From Pseudomonas sp. Tri1 (GTDB lineage Bacteria; Pseudomonadota; Gammaproteobacteria; Pseudomonadales; Pseudomonadaceae), in the NCBI RefSeq assembly GCF_017968885.1, contig NZ_CP072913.1, positions 2,960,001 through 3,024,000 of the forward strand: a stretch of DNA of 64,000 bases. The letters run 5' to 3'. Positions 34,201-45,640 of this stretch are shown here, piece after piece. A program made the translations under genes and the position numbers. Below the pieces are notes generated by a model. That model searched no databases. It worked only from the letters and a program-made list of their open reading frames with translations, and was not told where the DNA came from. The first letter of the stretch is position 1. Each line of letters starts with the position of its first letter.

Positions 34201-37200
34201 CGTCGAGATCCTGGCTGAAGGCGGCATAGAGCGCGTTGAATTCACCGATCAACACCGCCACCGACCAACCGTCGGAGACGATGTGGTGCTGGGTCACCAG
34301 CAGGATGTGTTCGTCGGCGTCCAGGCGCAGCAGGCGGCCACGAATCAGTGGCCCCTGGCTCAGGTCAAAGGCATCGCGGGCTTCGGCCTGGGTCAGTTGC
34401 TCGACGGCCGCTTGCCGGGCCTCGGCGTCGAGGGCTTGCAGGTCGTGTTCCTGCAAGGCGAAGCCGATGTCGGCGGCGGCGAAGCGCTGGCGGACCTCGC
34501 CGTCATGGCATTCGAAGGTGGTGCGCAGGCTTTCGTGGCGGGCGACGATGCGGTCCAGGGCGCGCTGCAAGGCGTGGCGATCCAGCTGGCCGCGCAGGTG
34601 CAGGGCGGCGGGCATGTGATAGGCGACGCTGGCGGCGTGGTCCAGTTGATCGAGGAACCACAAGCGTTGTTGGGCCAGGGACAGCGGCAAGGGCTGGTCG
34701 CGGGACACCACGGCAATCGGCTGGACCTGGGACTGGCCGGCCTGTTCCACCTGTTGGGCCAGTTCACTCAACGAGGTCTGGGCGAAGAGGGTACGCAGGT
34801 CGATCTCGACACCGAGGTCCTGGTGCAGGCGCGCTTGCAGCTGCACGGTCAGCAGCGAGTGACCGCCGAGTTCGAGGAAGCCGTCGTGACGACCGACCTG
34901 ATCCAGGCCAAGCAGGTTTTTCCAGATCTCGGCAATGGCGAGTTCGGTGTCGCCCTGGGGCGCCTCGTAGGTTTTGCTCGCCAGGGATTCCAGGCCGGGC
35001 GCGGGCAGGGCGCGACGGTCGAGCTTGCCATTGGCGGTGAGGGGCAGGGCGTCCAGGTGCACGAAGGCGCTGGGCACCATGTATTCGGGCAGGTGCTTGA
35101 GCAGGGTGCTGCGCAGTTGTTCGGCACTGACCGGTTCGCCGCACAGGTACGCCACCAGGCGATTATCGTCCCGGGCGATCACGACGGCGTCGGTGACACC
35201 GGCGCAGCCCCGCAACAGGTTTTCAATCTCACCCAATTCGATGCGGAAGCCACGGATCTTCACCTGGAAGTCATTACGCCCCAGGTACTCCAGCGTGCCA
35301 TCGGCCAACCAGCGGCCAAGGTCACCGGTCTTGTACAGGCGTGCGTTCGGTTCAGTGCTGAACGGATCGGCGATGAACCGTTCGGCGCTCAGCTCCGGGC
35401 GGTTCAGGTAACCGCGCGCCACACCGGCACCGCCGATGTGCAGCTCGCCGGCCACGCCCAGCGGCGTCGGTTCGCCCCGGGCGTCGAGCACGTGCACCTG
35501 GACGTTGGCAATCGGCCGGCCAATACTCGGCCGTTCGCCGAGGTCGCGGATCAGGTCGATGGTGGCGTCCACCGTGCATTCGGTCGGGCCGTACATGTTG
35601 TAGAAGCGAATGCTCGGGCAGTTGCGCAGTTTCTCCCAGGTCGCGGCGTTGATCGCCTCGCCACCGAGCAGCACGCTCACCGGCTGATAGCTCTGGCGTT
35701 CCAGCAGGCCGGCGGCGAGCAGGGTGTCGAGCTGCGACGGCGTGGAGTCGAAGGCATGCACCTGATGCTGTTCGAGGAAGTCCAGCAGCTCGTGGCCGCT
35801 GGCGCGGATCAGTTGCGGGATGATCACCAGGCGGTGGCCGGAGAACAGCTGCGAGATGCCCTTGATCGACATGTCGAAGAAGAACCCGGCATTCAGCGCC
35901 ACGGTGGCCGGTGTTGGGCAATGCCGGTGGGTGGTGCGGGTCAGCACCTGCCAGAAGTTGAACACCGAACGGTGCTCGACCATCACGCCCTTGGACTGGC
36001 CGGTGGAACCGGAGGTGTAGATCACGTAGGCCAGGTGCTCGGCGGTCAGGCCTGGCACTTGCGGGTTGCCATCGAAGGCTGGATTGCTCGCAGCCTGCAA
36101 CGAATCAACCGTGTCGAGCAACAACAGCGGCAGCTCGCCGGACGGCAGGCTGAGGGCCGATTGGCTCAACAAGGCCCGTGGCTGGCTGTCCTGCAGCATG
36201 AACGCCATGCGCTCGGCAGGATGGGCCGGGTCGATCGGCACGTAGGCGGCGCCGGCCTTGAGCACACCCAGCAGGCCGACGATCATGTCCAGGCTGCGCT
36301 CGGCACAGATCGCCACGCGTTGATCGGGTTGGACACCGAGTTCGAGTAATTGCCGGGCCAGGTGGTTGGCGCGGCGGTTGAGCTGGCGGTAGCTCAGTTG
36401 CTGGTTCTCGCAAACCAGGGCCACGGCCTCGGGATTGGCCTGGACCTGGGTTTCGAACAGGGTGTGGATCGGCTGTGCAGGCCCGAAATCGCTGGCGGTG
36501 TGGTTGAAGTCGCCCAGCAGCAATTGCCGCTCGGTTTCAGGCAGCACTTTCAGGTCGCTGGCGAGGCGTTCAGGGGTCTGTTCAAGGGCTTCCACCAGGG
36601 CGGCCACGGCTTGGCCGAGGTAGGCGGCGATGCGTTGCGGGTCGATGCCAGTGATGGATTGGGCGGTCAGGGAGAAGTCGTCGCCTTCATCCGCCACGGC
36701 CACTTCGATCGGATAGTTGGTGCGGGCTTCGTTGCTGAGGAAGCGCACACCGTCCCAGGCCAGGACCTGGTTTGCGTTGGCCAACGAGCCGCCGTCGGTC
36801 TGATGGCGGTAGTTGAGCAAGGTGGTGAACAGCGGCAGGCCCGCGCCAACGCCGCTGCAACGCTGGGCCAGGGCCAGAGAGGCCTGTTCGTGGGCGAGCA
36901 GTTCGCTGAGGTCGCGATAGGTTTCGTCCACCAGCGCGCTGACACTGAGCCCGGCCAATCGCACCCGTACTGGCAGGGTGTTGATGAACACGCCAAGGGC
37001 CCGGTCGGCGCCCAGCGAACCTTGCAGGCGTCCGGCGACCACGGTGCCGAACACCACGTCATCACGCCCGGTGCAACGCGCGAGCACCTGGGCCCAGGCC
37101 AGATGAAACAGTACCGCCGGCGTCACCCCGGCCGTGCGCGATTGCGCGCGGATCCGCAGGCTCAGGGCCGGGTCGAGACGCACGCTGGTTTCCACCACCT

Positions 37201-40200
37201 GGGCACCGTCGCCCTGGACATCCAGCACGCCGAATGGGGCCGTCGGCTCATCGACACTGGCCAGGCGCCCGGCGAAATAGGCTTCGTGGGCCTGGGGCGG
37301 GGTGGCGAGAATCTGCGCGACGAACTCCCGATACGGCATGGGTGTGGGCAGGTTGGCACCCTGGCCCTGCATCAGGGTCTGGATTTCCTCGAGCACGATG
37401 CCCAGGGACACGTGGTCGCTGATCATGTGGTGGTCCAGCAGGGCCAGCCACCAGCGTTGGGAATGCGGGTCCTGGGCGATGCAGGCGCGCATCAGCGGTG
37501 CCTGTTGCAAATCCAGGCGCAGGTGTCGTGGATCGCTCAAACGCTCCAGTTGCGCGCGCGGATCCTCATCGGCCGTCAGGGTGATGGGCTGGACCGGTAG
37601 CTCGGCCCGACGTTGCACCACCTGCACCGCTTGCGGCTGGCCGACCCAATGTACGGCGCTGCGCAGGATGTCGTGGCGGTCAATGACCACTTGCAGGGCC
37701 GCGACAAAGGCATCGAGGCGCTGGCGGTCGTCGAACTCGATCATCGAGCGCACCAGATAGGCGTCGCCTTCATGCCCGAGCAAATGATGGAACAGGATGC
37801 CTTGCTGCAGTGGCGCCAGCGGGTAGATGTCCTGGATGTTCGCGGCACCGCCAGGCACGGCGCTGACGATACGTTCGAGCTGGGTCGAGGTCAGTTCCAC
37901 CAGGGGCAGCATGTCCGGCGTCAACGCCGTGCAGTCGGCCGGAATCCGGTTGGCCGGGGCCAGGAACAAGACTTCCTCGCTGCGGCTCAGGGCCTGGGCC
38001 ATCTCCCGTACGCTGGGCGCGGTGAACACGGTGCGCACCGTGGCGCTGAGGCCGTGCTGGCGCAAGCGGTCGATCAGGCTCACCGCCAGCAGCGAATGCC
38101 CGCCGAGTTCGAAGAAGCGGTCATGCCGGCCGACTTTCTCGATGCCCAGCAGATCCTGCCAGACGGTCGCGACGATCTGCTCGACCTCGCCCCGCGGTGC
38201 CTCGTAGGCCCGGCTGGCGAATGCTTCCTGGCCCGGTGCGGGCAGGGCGCGGCGGTCGAGTTTGCCGTTGGGCGTCAGTGGCAGGGCTTCGAGATGCACA
38301 AAGGCGCTGGGCACCATGTATTCAGGCAGCGCCGCCAACAAGGCGGTGCGTAGTTGTTCCACGGGGACCGATTCACCGCACAGGTAGGCGATCAAGCGCT
38401 TGCTGTCCGATTGGCCCGGTCTGCTTTCCTGAGCCACCACCACTGCTTCACGCACACCGGCGCAGCCGGCGAGGATGGCTTCGATCTCGCCCAGCTCCAC
38501 ACGGAAACCGCGGATCTTCACCTGATCGTCGTTGCGCCCCAGGTACTGGAGAGTGCCATCGGCCAGCCAGCGGCCAAGGTCGCCGGTCTTGTACAGGCGC
38601 GCGTCCGGGTCGGTGCTGAACGGGTCGGCAATGAAGCGTTCGGCGGTCAGCTCCTGGCGATTGAGGTAACCGCGCGCGACACCGACACCGCCAATGTGAA
38701 TTTCTCCGGCGACCCCCAGTGGGACGAGGTTGCCGCTGGCATCGAGCACGTGCAGCTGAGTGTTGCGTACCGGTTTGCCGATCGAGCGGAAGTCGTCGTG
38801 GTCGCTTTCCATCAGGCGGATCGAGGCGTTCACGGTGGCTTCGGTCGGGCCGTAGGCATTGAACAGCGCCGGGCGATGACCGGCCCGGGCGAACCACTGG
38901 GTCACGGCCTGTTTACCCACCGCTTCGCCACCGATCATGAACTGACGCAGCGAGGTGGGCAGCGGTACATGCAGGTCGCGGCTGACCTGCTGCCAGAACA
39001 CGGTCGGCAGGTTGGCGACGCTGATCGCATGTTGTTCGCACAGTGCGGCGAAGGCCGCAGTCCCGGCAATCCAGGCATCGCTGCGCAGAACCAGGGTGGC
39101 ACCGGACAGCAACGCCCCGAAAATCTCTTCAACCGACATGTCGAAGGTCATGGTGGCAAACTGCAGGATGCGGTCTTCCGGGTTGAGGCCATAACGCTCT
39201 TGCAGGGCGCCGATCTGGTTGCACACCGAACGGTGTTCGAGCATCACCCCCTTTGGCTTGCCGGTGGAGCCTGAGGTGTACATGACGTAGGCCAGGTGCC
39301 GGGAGGTCAAGCCTTCGACCCGCGGGTTGCGTTCATCGCCAGCGGCTGGATCGTCCAGAGACAGTTGCGCAATCGGCAGCGGTGGCAGTTGTCCGGCCAG
39401 GTTGCCTTGGCTCAGTAATACCCGCGGCGAGCTGTCGCTGAGCATGTGCTGCAGGCGATCCTGCGGATAGTTCGGGTCCAGCGGCACATAGGCGCCGCCG
39501 GCCTTGAGGATGGCGAGGATACCAATGATCATCTCGGGGCTGCGTTCCACCAGCAGCGCCACGCGTTCATCCGGGCGCAGGCCGGCGGCGATCAAGCGGT
39601 GAGCGATACGATTGGCCCGGGCATTGAGTTCGCCATAGCTGAGGCGGCTGTTTTCAGCCTGGACAGCGATGGCGCGGGGGCGATCCAGCACCTGTTGTTC
39701 GAACCACTCATGCACCAGCCTGCCCTCGGGAAACGGGGCATGGGTCTGATTGAAGCCACCGAGCAGTTGCCGGCGTTGCTGGTTGTCCAGCAACGGCAGG
39801 GTTGCCAGCGCTTGGTGGGCATCGTCGAGCATCGCGTCGAGCAGGTGCAGCAAATGCTGGCCCCAACGGGCAATGGTGCTTTCAGCGAACAGATCGGTGG
39901 CGTATTCGAACTGGCCGCTGATGGTTTCGCCATCGTCATTGAGCGACAAACTCACGTCGAACTGTGTGGTGCCGGTAGGTTGTGGCAGCGGGGTCAGGCT
40001 CAAGCCTGGCAGTTCCAAAGCCTGGTCGCGCGGGGTATTGCCCAGCACCAGCATGGCCTGGAACAGCGGGCTGTGGCCCAGGCTGCGTTCCGGTTGCAGG
40101 ACTTCGACCACCTGTTCGAACGGCAGGTCCTGATGGCTGTAGGCGTCGAGGGTGGTGGCCTTGATCTGCGCCAGCAACTGGTCGACACGGCTGTGGGCCT

Positions 40201-43200
40201 GGACGTCGATGCGCAGGGCCAGGGTGTTGACGAAGAAGCCGATCAGCGCCTCGGTTTCCTGGCGTGGACGGTTGGCCACCGGGGTGCCGACCACTACTTG
40301 CGGTTGGTTGCTCAGGCGCGAAAGCAGGATCGACCAGGCGCCGAGCAGGGTCATGAACGGCGTCAGGCCCTGTTGCTGGCTGAAGCGGCGCAGGCGAGTG
40401 CTGAGTGCTGCGGGCAGTTTCAGGGCCAGCGCGGCACCCTGGTAGCTTTGCACTTGCGGGCGGTTATGGTCGCTGGGCAGTTCCAGCAGCGCCGGGGCGC
40501 CGCTGAGGTGTTCCTTCCAGAAGCCGACCTGGGCGTGCAGGCGTTCACCTTGCAAGTGTTGCTGTTGCCAGGCGGCATAGTCGGCGTATTGCAGGGCCAG
40601 GGCCGGCAGTGGATCGTCGAGACCCTGGCTGAACGCGGCATAGAGCGCGTTGAATTCACCGATCAACACCGCCACCGACCAACCGTCGGAGACGATGTGG
40701 TGCTGGGTCACCAGCAGGATGTGTTCGTCGGCATCCAGGCGCAGCAGGCGGCCACGAATCAGTGGCCCCTGGCTCAGGTCAAAGGCATCGCGGGCTTCGG
40801 CCAGGGTCAGTTGCTCGACGGCCGCTTGCCGGGCCTCGGCGTCGAGGGCTTGCAGGTCGTGTTCCTGCAAGGCGAAGCCGATGTCGGCGGCGGCGAAGCG
40901 CTGGCGGACCTCGCCATCATGGCGTTCGAAGGTGGTGCGCAGGCTTTCGTGGCGGGCGACGATGCGGTCCAGGGCGCGCTGCAAGGCGTGGCGATCCAGC
41001 TGGCCGCGCAGGTGCAGGGCGGCGGGCATGTGATAGGCGACGCTGGCGGCGTGGTCCAGTTGATCGAGGAACCACAGGCGTTGTTGGGCCAGGGACAGCG
41101 GCAAGGGCTGGTCGCGGGACACCACGGCAATCGGCTGGACCTGGGACTGGCCGGCCTGTTCCACCTGTTGGGCCAGTTCACTCAACGAGGTCTGGGCGAA
41201 GAGGGTACGCAGGTCGATCTCGACACCGAGGTCCTGGTGCAGGCGCGCCTGCAGCTGCACGGTCAGCAGCGAATGGCCGCCGAGTTCGAGGAAGCCGTCG
41301 TGACGGCCGACCTGATCCAGGCCAAGCAGGTTTTTCCAGATCTCGGCAATGGCGAGTTCGGTGTCGCCCTGGGGCGCTTCGTAGGTTTTGCTCGCCAGGG
41401 ATTCCAGGCCGGGCGCGGGCAGGGCGCGGCGGTCGAGCTTGCCGTTGGCGGTGAGGGGCAGGGCGTCCAGGTGCACGAAGGCGCTGGGCACCATGTATTC
41501 GGGCAGGTGCTTGAGCAGGGCGCCACGCAGTTGCTCGGCCGGCACCGGCTCACCGCAGACGTAGGCAACCAGGCGTTTGCTGTCCGGTTGCCCAGGATGG
41601 TCTTCCCGAGCAATGACCACCACTTCGCGAACGCCGGGGCACAGGGCCAGGGCCGCTTCGACTTCGCCAATCTCGATGCGCAGGCCGCGGATTTTAACCT
41701 GGAAGTCGTTGCGTCCCAGGTACTCCAATGCACCGTTGGCCAGCCAGCGGCCAAGGTCGCCAGTCTTGTACAGGCGTGCGTTGGGTTCTTGGCTGAACGG
41801 GTCGGCGATGAAGCGTTCGGCGCTCAGTTCCGCTTGGTTCAGGTAGCCTCGGGCGACGCCGATGCCGCCGATGTGCAGCTCCCCGGCGATGCCCAACGGT
41901 TGGGGTTCGCCCCGGGCATCGAGGACATGCATCTGGATGTTGGCGATCGGCTTGCCGATGGGCACGCTTTCGCCGGGGTCACTGGGCCGGCACTGCCAGG
42001 CGGTGACGTCAATGGCCGCTTCGGTCGGGCCATAGAGATTGTGCAGCTCGACCCCCGCCAGTTGTTGTTCGAAGCGCCGTTGCAGGCCGCGAGGCAGGGC
42101 TTCGCCGCTGCACAGCACGCGGCGCAGGGCAGGGAAGTCCTGCCTGTCATGGTGTTCGAGGAACAGGTCGAGCATCGACGGTACGAAGTGCAGCAGCGTG
42201 ATGCCAGCCTGGCGCATCAATCGGGCCAGGTAATCCGGCTCCTGGTGGCCGCCCGGACGAGCCATGACCAGCTCGGCGCCGGCGAGCAACGGTAGGAAAA
42301 ACTCCCAGACCGACACGTCAAATCCGAACGGAGTCTTTTGCAGCACCCGGTCGCTGGCATCGACACCGTATTGGTCGCGGGCCCACAGCAGGCGGTTGAC
42401 CACCCCGAGGTGTTCATTCATCACGCCCTTGGGGTTGCCGGTGGAGCCTGAGGTGTAGAGCACGTAGGCCAGGTGCCGGGGTGTCAGGCCCAGGGCTTGC
42501 GGGGCCGGGTCATGTTCGGGCTGAGCGGCCAGTTGACCTTGATCTTCGTTGCCATCGAGTGCCAGCAGCGGAACATCCAACGGCGGCAACTGGGCCAGCA
42601 GTGCCTGGCTGGTCAGCACGGCTCGCGGGGCACTGTCGCCAAGCATGAATGCCTGGCGGGCGCTCGGCAGGTCCGGGTCGATGGGCACGTAGGCGCCCCC
42701 AGCCTTGAGAATGCCCAGCAGGGCGACGACCATTTCCGGCCCGCGTCTGAGGCTCACGGCCACCCGGTCATCCGGCTCCACACCCAGTTCGATCAGGCGA
42801 TGGGCGAGCCGGTTGGCCTGGCGATTGAGTTGGCCGTAACTGAGCAGGGGACCGCTCTCGTCGCGCACGGCACAGGCAGCCGGGCGCTGCTCGGCTTGCT
42901 GTTCGAACAACTGGTGGATCAACACGTCCTGCGGATAGTCGCGGGCCGTGGCGTTGAATTCGACTTGCAGACGTTGCCGCTCGGCCTGGCTCATGAGCGG
43001 GTAATGACCCACGGCGGTGTCATGGCGCTCCAGCACCGCTTCGAGCATCGAGAGCATGCGCTGTTGCAGGAGTCGGGCTTCTTCCAGACTGAAATAGGCA
43101 GTGTTGAAGTTGAAGTCCAGATGGACGTCTTCGAACGGATGGTAGTCGCGCACGAAGATCGCCATGGGCGTCTGTTCGTAACCGTTATCCATGGTGATGA

Positions 43201-44338
43201 CGGTGGATGAAGTGCCGCCGAACTGATCGTCGCCGTCCAGGCTTTCGAACGACAAGGAGATGTCGAACAGCTGCCGACGTCCGCTCTGTGCCAGGCGCAG
43301 GCTGCGGTTGAGCTCGGCGATGGGGAAGCGCTGATGACGGTAGCAGCGGCGCAGCTGCCCACCGGCAGTGTGCATCAGGTCCAGCAGCGAAGCATCGAAG
43401 TCGACGGGCAGGCGGATCGGGCTGACCGAGGAAAACATGCCCGCGGTTTCTTTGGTACGGGCGGTGGTGCGGTTATGCACGGGCATGCCGATGACGATTT
43501 CATCGACCCCCACGGTGCGGCAGAAATAGGTGGCCACCACGCTGATCAGCACATGGGCGACCGACAGGCTGCGTTCGCTGGCGAATTGTGTCAGGGCGTT
43601 GTACAGCGCTCGGGGAAGCATCGCCTGCACCTGGGCGCTGGGCGCCAGTGCATTGGCCTGGCCGGTCTTGAAGTCAGCGCGGCGTTGCAATAGCGATGGC
43701 GGCATTTGCGCGTAGGTTTCCTGCCAGAACTGGCGGTCGCGCTCGTAGCGGGACGAGGCAAGGTAAGCCCGGTCATCTTCCAGGAACGACAGGTAGGAAT
43801 GCCCCTGGGCGACTTCGTCATTGCCGGCCAGCAGGCCGTTGTAGGCCGCGCCCACGGCGTGGCCGATCAGCGCCACGCCAATGCCGTCGGTGACCAGGTG
43901 GTGGTAGCGGTTGAGCCAGTAATGGAGGTTCGGGCCGCAACGGACCATGCGCGCCTCCCAGAGCTGCCCGGTCAGCGATTCGAACGGCTGGCGGAACGCG
44001 TCGCGCAGGTACTCCATGGCCAGGCCGGCGGCAGCCTGCTCCTCGGAGAACTCCACCACTTGCAGGTTTACCTTGACCTCGGGGATGACTCGTTGGCGGC
44101 CGATGCCGCCCTCATGGCTGAAGCTCAGGCGCAGGGCATCGTGACGGTTGGCGACCAGCTCGATGGCTTTCTCGAACAATGGGATGTTGATCTCACCCCT
44201 GATCTCCAGGGACATGCCGATGTTGTAGTAGGGCAGGTCTGGGTGCGCGATCTGGTCCAGCCAGATGCCCTGCTGGACTGAGGCCAGCTCATGGGACACG
44301 CAATCTTGCGAGAGCGACATATCGGTCGACGAATCCAT
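28214..44338 (-). CDS. Giant NRPS, first half of a SyrE-like line: Ser, D-Orn, Asp, D-Hse, His
   Basis: Predicted 5374 residues, five modules, no thioesterase; probably thanamycin ThaA-type. C1 (HHLVTDG) is a lipoinitiation-type domain. A1 (TSGSTG near 631) reads DVWHLSLID, serine. A2 (near 1693) reads DMENMGAVN, close to the hydroxyornithine code DMENLGLIN, so Orn is likely. A3 (near 2778) reads DMKDLGMVD, the same as A8 of the next protein. A4 (near 3831) reads DLKNVGSDV, a homoserine-like code. A5 (near 4906) reads DSALIAEVW, matching the bacitracin His code DSELTAEVC. C3 and C5 carry the HHLLGHEGD motif of dual epimerization/condensation domains, so residues 2 and 4 should be D. C2 and C4 are ordinary LCL. 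This gives Ser, D-Orn, Asp, D-Hse, His, as in cormycin except Asp for Asn. The start at 44338 follows a CAGG; the frame extends to 44488. Confidence 0.88.
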   Translation of the reverse strand: MDSSTDMSLSQDCVSHELASVQQGIWLDQIAHPDLPYYNIGMSLEIRGEINIPLFEKAIELVANRHDALRLSFSHEGGIGRQRVIPEVKVNLQVVEFSEEQAAAGLAMEYLRDAFRQPFESLTGQLWEARMVRCGPNLHYWLNRYHHLVTDGIGVALIGHAVGAAYNGLLAGNDEVAQGHSYLSFLEDDRAYLASSRYERDRQFWQETYAQMPPSLLQRRADFKTGQANALAPSAQVQAMLPRALYNALTQFASERSLSVAHVLISVVATYFCRTVGVDEIVIGMPVHNRTTARTKETAGMFSSVSPIRLPVDFDASLLDLMHTAGGQLRRCYRHQRFPIAELNRSLRLAQSGRRQLFDISLSFESLDGDDQFGGTSSTVITMDNGYEQTPMAIFVRDYHPFEDVHLDFNFNTAYFSLEEARLLQQRMLSMLEAVLERHDTAVGHYPLMSQAERQRLQVEFNATARDYPQDVLIHQLFEQQAEQRPAACAVRDESGPLLSYGQLNRQANRLAHRLIELGVEPDDRVAVSLRRGPEMVVALLGILKAGGAYVPIDPDLPSARQAFMLGDSAPRAVLTSQALLAQLPPLDVPLLALDGNEDQGQLAAQPEHDPAPQALGLTPRHLAYVLYTSGSTGNPKGVMNEHLGVVNRLLWARDQYGVDASDRVLQKTPFGFDVSVWEFFLPLLAGAELVMARPGGHQEPDYLARLMRQAGITLLHFVPSMLDLFLEHHDRQDFPALRRVLCSGEALPRGLQRRFEQQLAGVELHNLYGPTEAAIDVTAWQCRPSDPGESVPIGKPIANIQMHVLDARGEPQPLGIAGELHIGGIGVARGYLNQAELSAERFIADPFSQEPNARLYKTGDLGRWLANGALEYLGRNDFQVKIRGLRIEIGEVEAALALCPGVREVVVIAREDHPGQPDSKRLVAYVCGEPVPAEQLRGALLKHLPEYMVPSAFVHLDALPLTANGKLDRRALPAPGLESLASKTYEAPQGDTELAIAEIWKNLLGLDQVGRHDGFLELGGHSLLTVQLQARLHQDLGVEIDLRTLFAQTSLSELAQQVEQAGQSQVQPIAVVSRDQPLPLSLAQQRLWFLDQLDHAASVAYHMPAALHLRGQLDRHALQRALDRIVARHESLRTTFERHDGEVRQRFAAADIGFALQEHDLQALDAEARQAAVEQLTLAEARDAFDLSQGPLIRGRLLRLDADEHILLVTQHHIVSDGWSVAVLIGEFNALYAAFSQGLDDPLPALALQYADYAAWQQQHLQGERLHAQVGFWKEHLSGAPALLELPSDHNRPQVQSYQGAALALKLPAALSTRLRRFSQQQGLTPFMTLLGAWSILLSRLSNQPQVVVGTPVANRPRQETEALIGFFVNTLALRIDVQAHSRVDQLLAQIKATTLDAYSHQDLPFEQVVEVLQPERSLGHSPLFQAMLVLGNTPRDQALELPGLSLTPLPQPTGTTQFDVSLSLNDDGETISGQFEYATDLFAESTIARWGQHLLHLLDAMLDDAHQALATLPLLDNQQRRQLLGGFNQTHAPFPEGRLVHEWFEQQVLDRPRAIAVQAENSRLSYGELNARANRIAHRLIAAGLRPDERVALLVERSPEMIIGILAILKAGGAYVPLDPNYPQDRLQHMLSDSSPRVLLSQGNLAGQLPPLPIAQLSLDDPAAGDERNPRVEGLTSRHLAYVMYTSGSTGKPKGVMLEHRSVCNQIGALQERYGLNPEDRILQFATMTFDMSVEEIFGALLSGATLVLRSDAWIAGTAAFAALCEQHAISVANLPTVFWQQVSRDLHVPLPTSLRQFMIGGEAVGKQAVTQWFARAGHRPALFNAYGPTEATVNASIRLMESDHDDFRSIGKPVRNTQLHVLDASGNLVPLGVAGEIHIGGVGVARGYLNRQELTAERFIADPFSTDPDARLYKTGDLGRWLADGTLQYLGRNDDQVKIRGFRVELGEIEAILAGCAGVREAVVVAQESRPGQSDSKRLIAYLCGESVPVEQLRTALLAALPEYMVPSAFVHLEALPLTPNGKLDRRALPAPGQEAFASRAYEAPRGEVEQIVATVWQDLLGIEKVGRHDRFFELGGHSLLAVSLIDRLRQHGLSATVRTVFTAPSVREMAQALSRSEEVLFLAPANRIPADCTALTPDMLPLVELTSTQLERIVSAVPGGAANIQDIYPLAPLQQGILFHHLLGHEGDAYLVRSMIEFDDRQRLDAFVAALQVVIDRHDILRSAVHWVGQPQAVQVVQRRAELPVQPITLTADEDPRAQLERLSDPRHLRLDLQQAPLMRACIAQDPHSQRWWLALLDHHMISDHVSLGIVLEEIQTLMQGQGANLPTPMPYREFVAQILATPPQAHEAYFAGRLASVDEPTAPFGVLDVQGDGAQVVETSVRLDPALSLRIRAQSRTAGVTPAVLFHLAWAQVLARCTGRDDVVFGTVVAGRLQGSLGADRALGVFINTLPVRVRLAGLSVSALVDETYRDLSELLAHEQASLALAQRCSGVGAGLPLFTTLLNYRHQTDGGSLANANQVLAWDGVRFLSNEARTNYPIEVAVADEGDDFSLTAQSITGIDPQRIAAYLGQAVAALVEALEQTPERLASDLKVLPETERQLLLGDFNHTASDFGPAQPIHTLFETQVQANPEAVALVCENQQLSYRQLNRRANHLARQLLELGVQPDQRVAICAERSLDMIVGLLGVLKAGAAYVPIDPAHPAERMAFMLQDSQPRALLSQSALSLPSGELPLLLLDTVDSLQAASNPAFDGNPQVPGLTAEHLAYVIYTSGSTGQSKGVMVEHRSVFNFWQVLTRTTHRHCPTPATVALNAGFFFDMSIKGISQLFSGHRLVIIPQLIRASGHELLDFLEQHQVHAFDSTPSQLDTLLAAGLLERQSYQPVSVLLGGEAINAATWEKLRNCPSIRFYNMYGPTECTVDATIDLIRDLGERPSIGRPIANVQVHVLDARGEPTPLGVAGELHIGGAGVARGYLNRPELSAERFIADPFSTEPNARLYKTGDLGRWLADGTLEYLGRNDFQVKIRGFRIELGEIENLLRGCAGVTDAVVIARDDNRLVAYLCGEPVSAEQLRSTLLKHLPEYMVPSAFVHLDALPLTANGKLDRRALPAPGLESLASKTYEAPQGDTELAIAEIWKNLLGLDQVGRHDGFLELGGHSLLTVQLQARLHQDLGVEIDLRTLFAQTSLSELAQQVEQAGQSQVQPIAVVSRDQPLPLSLAQQRLWFLDQLDHAASVAYHMPAALHLRGQLDRHALQRALDRIVARHESLRTTFECHDGEVRQRFAAADIGFALQEHDLQALDAEARQAAVEQLTQAEARDAFDLSQGPLIRGRLLRLDADEHILLVTQHHIVSDGWSVAVLIGEFNALYAAFSQDLDDPLPALALQYADYAAWQQQHLQGERLHAQVGFWKEHLSGAPALLELPSDHNRPQVQSYQGAALALQLPAALSTRLRRFSQQQGLTPFMTLLGAWSILLSRLSNQPQVVVGTPVANRPRQETEALIGFFVNTLALRIDVQAHSRVDQLLTQIKATTLDAYSHQDLPFEQVVEVLQPERSLGHSPLFQAMLVLGNTPRDQALELPGLSLTPLPQPTGTTQFDVSLSLNDDGETISGQFEYATDLFDESTIARWGQHLLHLLDAMLDDANQALATLPLLDDSQRQQLLETFNPASVALDESPSRFPHVVFEAQASRTPDAVALVCAGQTLSYAELNAQANRVAHTLIALGVQPDDTVGLCARRSAQMVIGLLGILKAGAAYVPLDPQYPAQRLAHMLGDSKPRALVRQQGLDELPLPQGLATLELGSAALLQAPAHNPQVTALGFGHLAYVIYTSGSTGLPKGVMVEHRGLRNLLDWYLEDLAFDAGDAVLLASSYNFDLTQKNILAPLLVGATLHLAEEPFNPGAIVAQIADAGITHLNMSPSAFHALVDADHQQALACLKRVVLGGEPIQLAMLEKLPLPRPTVINSYGPTECSDVVAWYTADSDLETYRHQSIPIGRPIRNMQLHVLDSHGQLLPVGVPGEIHIGGIGVARGYLNLPQLSAERFIADPFYGKADARLYKTGDIGRWLPDGTLQYLGRNDDQVKVRGLRVELGEIEAALAALAGVREAAVVARDHQSGKRLVAYLCGEPAAAGQLRAELLSRLPEHMVPSAFVVLDALPLTPNGKLDRRALPEPDQDAYASRAYEAPEGRVEQILADIWQALLGIERIGRHDGFFELGGHSLMAVSLIERLREQGLNANVRMVFSAPSLRELALALTTTTSSVFQAPANRIPDTCLALTPQMLPLVELTSAQLEHIVAAVPGGAQNIQDIYPLAPLQQGILFHHLLGHEGDAYLVRSMLEFDNRQRLDAFIAALQQVIDRHDILRTCVHWDGLPQPVQVVQRQARLPVHSVSLDGHMDPRSQLEALSDPRQLRLDLRQAPLMRACIAQDPHSERWLLALLNHHMASDHVTLEIVLEEIHAILHGQSDSLAAPQPYRDFIAQAQAIPAEVHEAYFTRRLADVDAPTAPFDLLEVQGDGSHIEEASVQLGVELNLRIRAQARERGITPATLFHVAWAQVLARCTGREDVVFGTVVAGRLQGSAGAERALGVFINTLPVRLQLNAGANEQVLATHRDLIELLDHEQASLALAQRCSGVPNALPLFTTLLNYRHQRDDSQLHWPGMRILDSAERTNYPLTLSVNDYGDALGLTVQSVQGVDPQRICALMQRALEQLTQALMYTPQIPLTQLDVLPAQERTLLLETFNQTEVNYPTHLCIQQLFEAQVRRTPNACALLDSRQSLSYAELNAQANALAHQLIAAGVQPGDLVAICVERSVAMISGLLGILKAGGAYVPLDPSYPTERLASIIEDARPRLLLADPVGRAAVGTLQEGTRYLAIERALAVRSSSQDPQWDAQGLTPAHLAYVIYTSGSTGRPKGVMIEHRNLVASTLARGTVYGPATDKRFLLLSSIAFDSSVAGVFGTLVGGGTLCIPDTETARDPDAIARFIGEQAITSLLCVPSLGRLVLTSLASGNGHGLLQEMIVAGEACPAQLVQACAGLEPEITLYNEYGPTEATVWTTVHRCTAQDRGTVPIGRAIPNSRLYVLDEQREPVPLGVPGELYVGGAGVARGYLDRASLNAEHFLNDPFGPGDAPRMYRTGDLVRMRADGVLEFLGRNDQQVKIRGFRIEPGEIEALMLTLPGVREAAVIAREDTPGAMRLVAYLSVEPHLAGRNASSTLRPYLTSQLPDYMVPAAFVVVEQLPLSPNGKLDRRALPAPRSEDFAYRQYEAPNGETETLLAQIWADLLGLERIGRHDDFFELGGHSLLAVQVTLRARETFGVEVPLRGLFEHPSLLALADLINTLQLAQYESDELLDLQQEMASLSESELLAIVSKDAE
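33375..35105. repeat. Long near-identical repeat within the first giant NRPS, copy 1 (end of A3, T3, C4)
   Basis: Direct repeat of 39789-41519, offset 6414 bases. It covers the last part of A3, the carrier domain T3 and condensation domain C4. Long stretches are base-for-base identical by eye, and identity fades just outside the stated limits. Confidence 0.78.
35237..36680. repeat. Long near-identical repeat, copy 2 (A3 region)
   Basis: Partner of 17640-19085, in direct orientation about 17.6 kb away. It covers the end of C3 and the core of A3, giving A3 the same specificity residues as A8. Confidence 0.75.
39789..41519. repeat. Long near-identical repeat within the first giant NRPS, copy 2 (end of A1, T1, C2)
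   Basis: Partner of 33375-35105. It covers the last part of A1, carrier domain T1 and condensation domain C2. Confidence 0.78.
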
Positions 44339-44523
44339 ATCGGAGCACCTGCTTGCAGAATCAATTGAGGTTTTGTCTCCGTTCGAAAGGCAGCGGTGTG
44401 TGGAGGCCTGGGCGACTGCCAGTCGGCGGATCAATAGCCGTGAGGAAGGACGTTGGTGGTGGCGGGCGGGCGCCTGAAGTCCCTTCACAAAGTGAGAAAA
44501 AATTAGAGCATCCAGTGGGGGAT

Positions 44524-44546
44524 GTCTGTCATGGGAAGCAGGGACA
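44524..44546 (-). promoter_or_regulatory. syr-syp-like operator upstream of the first giant NRPS
   Basis: Minus strand reads TGTCCC, TGCTTCCCATG, ACAGAC. A -10-like TAATTT (plus-strand 44500-44505) lies 21 bases downstream, and the NRPS start codon about 160 bases beyond that. It sits in the divergent interval with the JmjC-like gene. Confidence 0.68.
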
Positions 44547-44573
44547 ACGGCGAGGAACGGGGCTGTGCGGTGC

Positions 44574-44602
44574 TTGGGCGTGGTCGCGCGAGTCTGTTAT
44601 AC
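44574..44602 (+). promoter_or_regulatory. Sigma-70-like promoter for the JmjC-like/MFS operon
   Basis: TTGGGC (44574-44579), a 17-base spacer and TTATAC (44597-44602), about 33 bases before the start codon. No operator copy is seen in the plus orientation, so this operon may be expressed independently of the cluster activator. Confidence 0.5.
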
Positions 44603-44635
44603 CAACGGCCCTGAGTGTGCTTGCGAGGGTCGAAA

Positions 44636-45640
44636 ATGCCACTAATCGCCGAATCGGATCGCCCGGTATCGAAGTTCTGGAGCCTGTCCCGTTTTCCCAA
44701 TCACCCGCAGGCGGGCCCGGTCGAAGTGATCGACGCGCTGTCGATCTCCAAAGAGGACTTCACCCGGCGGTACGTCAATCGCAACCGCCCCTGCCTGGTC
44801 AAGAATGCGGTGCGGCATTGGCCGGCGTTTCAGAAATGGAAGCGCCTGGACTACCTCAAAGCCCATTCACGCAACAGCGCGGTGGTGGTGCGTTCGCAGA
44901 TCGTCTCCGAGGTCATCGGTTGGTCCAATCCCAAGGTCAAGGCCGAGCTGACCGAGTACGCGAACAGCGTCTATCGGGAAATGCCGTTCCACGAATTCCT
45001 CGCAGGCCTGGGGGAGGGTGATGGGCCATGGGTGGCCGACAGTTGCCGGTTTTCCGAAGGCTCGGCGATCGAGCAGATGAAAGAGGACGTCGGCGGATTG
45101 CCGTTCATGCCGCAGTTGGGCAAGTCCCGGCATTACCCGCCTCATCGCAGTTTCCTGTATCGCAACTCCTACACCGATTGGCATTTCCATGTCGTCGATG
45201 AAACCTTCATGGCCCAGGTGGTGGGCGCCAAGGAGGTGCTGCTGTTGCCGCCGGACGAAACCAGCTGGCGGGCGTTGCAGCCGGTGATCGAGCAGGCGGG
45301 TTACCTGTACGACATCGACACCGGGCGTTTTCCGGGTACCCGACAACTGCGAGCGCTGCGCACGGTGGTGGAGCCGGGAGATGCGTTGTACATCCCGGTC
45401 TACTGGTGGCACGCGGTGCAATCGATGGACGATGAATTCGGTGCCACCGTCGCGGCGACCTTCCCGACGCCCCTGCACGTCAGCGGCGACATCAGTTCGC
45501 CTATCGCCAGGCGGGTGTTGCGCACCTATCTGTTTTCCCGTTATGCGCCGGTGGTGTTGGGTGCGGTGGCCTATTCCCTGGGTTATCGGCTGCTGAGCAA
45601 GTTGATCGATGTCGCCATGCCTCGCGATGTGCGCCCATGA
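44636..45640 (+). CDS. JmjC/cupin_8-like oxygenase-fold protein
   Basis: Predicted 334 residues. The middle and C-terminal part looks like a JmjC-type (cupin_8) Fe(II)/2-oxoglutarate fold: YTDWHFHVVDE at about 179-189, VVGAKEVLLLPP at about 195-206, EPGDALYIPVYWWHAV at about 246-261. His259 would be the distal iron ligand. The proximal site has no plain HxD; it offers His183, His185 and Asp188, so metal binding may be atypical. A hydrophobic or amphipathic C-terminal stretch (about 303-327) could touch the membrane. The ATG is chosen for its GAGG site; a GTG 21 bases upstream is the alternative. The stop overlaps the MFS start (ATGA). Substrate unknown. Mycin-type lipopeptides often carry a hydroxylated fatty acid or amino acid, so a tailoring hydroxylase is possible but unproven. 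Confidence 0.65.
   Translation: MPLIAESDRPVSKFWSLSRFPNHPQAGPVEVIDALSISKEDFTRRYVNRNRPCLVKNAVRHWPAFQKWKRLDYLKAHSRNSAVVVRSQIVSEVIGWSNPKVKAELTEYANSVYREMPFHEFLAGLGEGDGPWVADSCRFSEGSAIEQMKEDVGGLPFMPQLGKSRHYPPHRSFLYRNSYTDWHFHVVDETFMAQVVGAKEVLLLPPDETSWRALQPVIEQAGYLYDIDTGRFPGTRQLRALRTVVEPGDALYIPVYWWHAVQSMDDEFGATVAATFPTPLHVSGDISSPIARRVLRTYLFSRYAPVVLGAVAYSLGYRLLSKLIDVAMPRDVRP

Noticed and set aside
30611..36349. Plus-strand open frame of about 1900 codons opposite the first giant NRPS, and similar long antisense frames at 39446-42295, 20503-23190, 11302-12834 and 60030-61865
   Set aside because: They lie wholly antisense to NRPS genes with clear domain order. Long antisense frames are expected in high-GC DNA with strong third-position bias. 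Their translations are Gln/Gly/His/Val-rich with no known domains.
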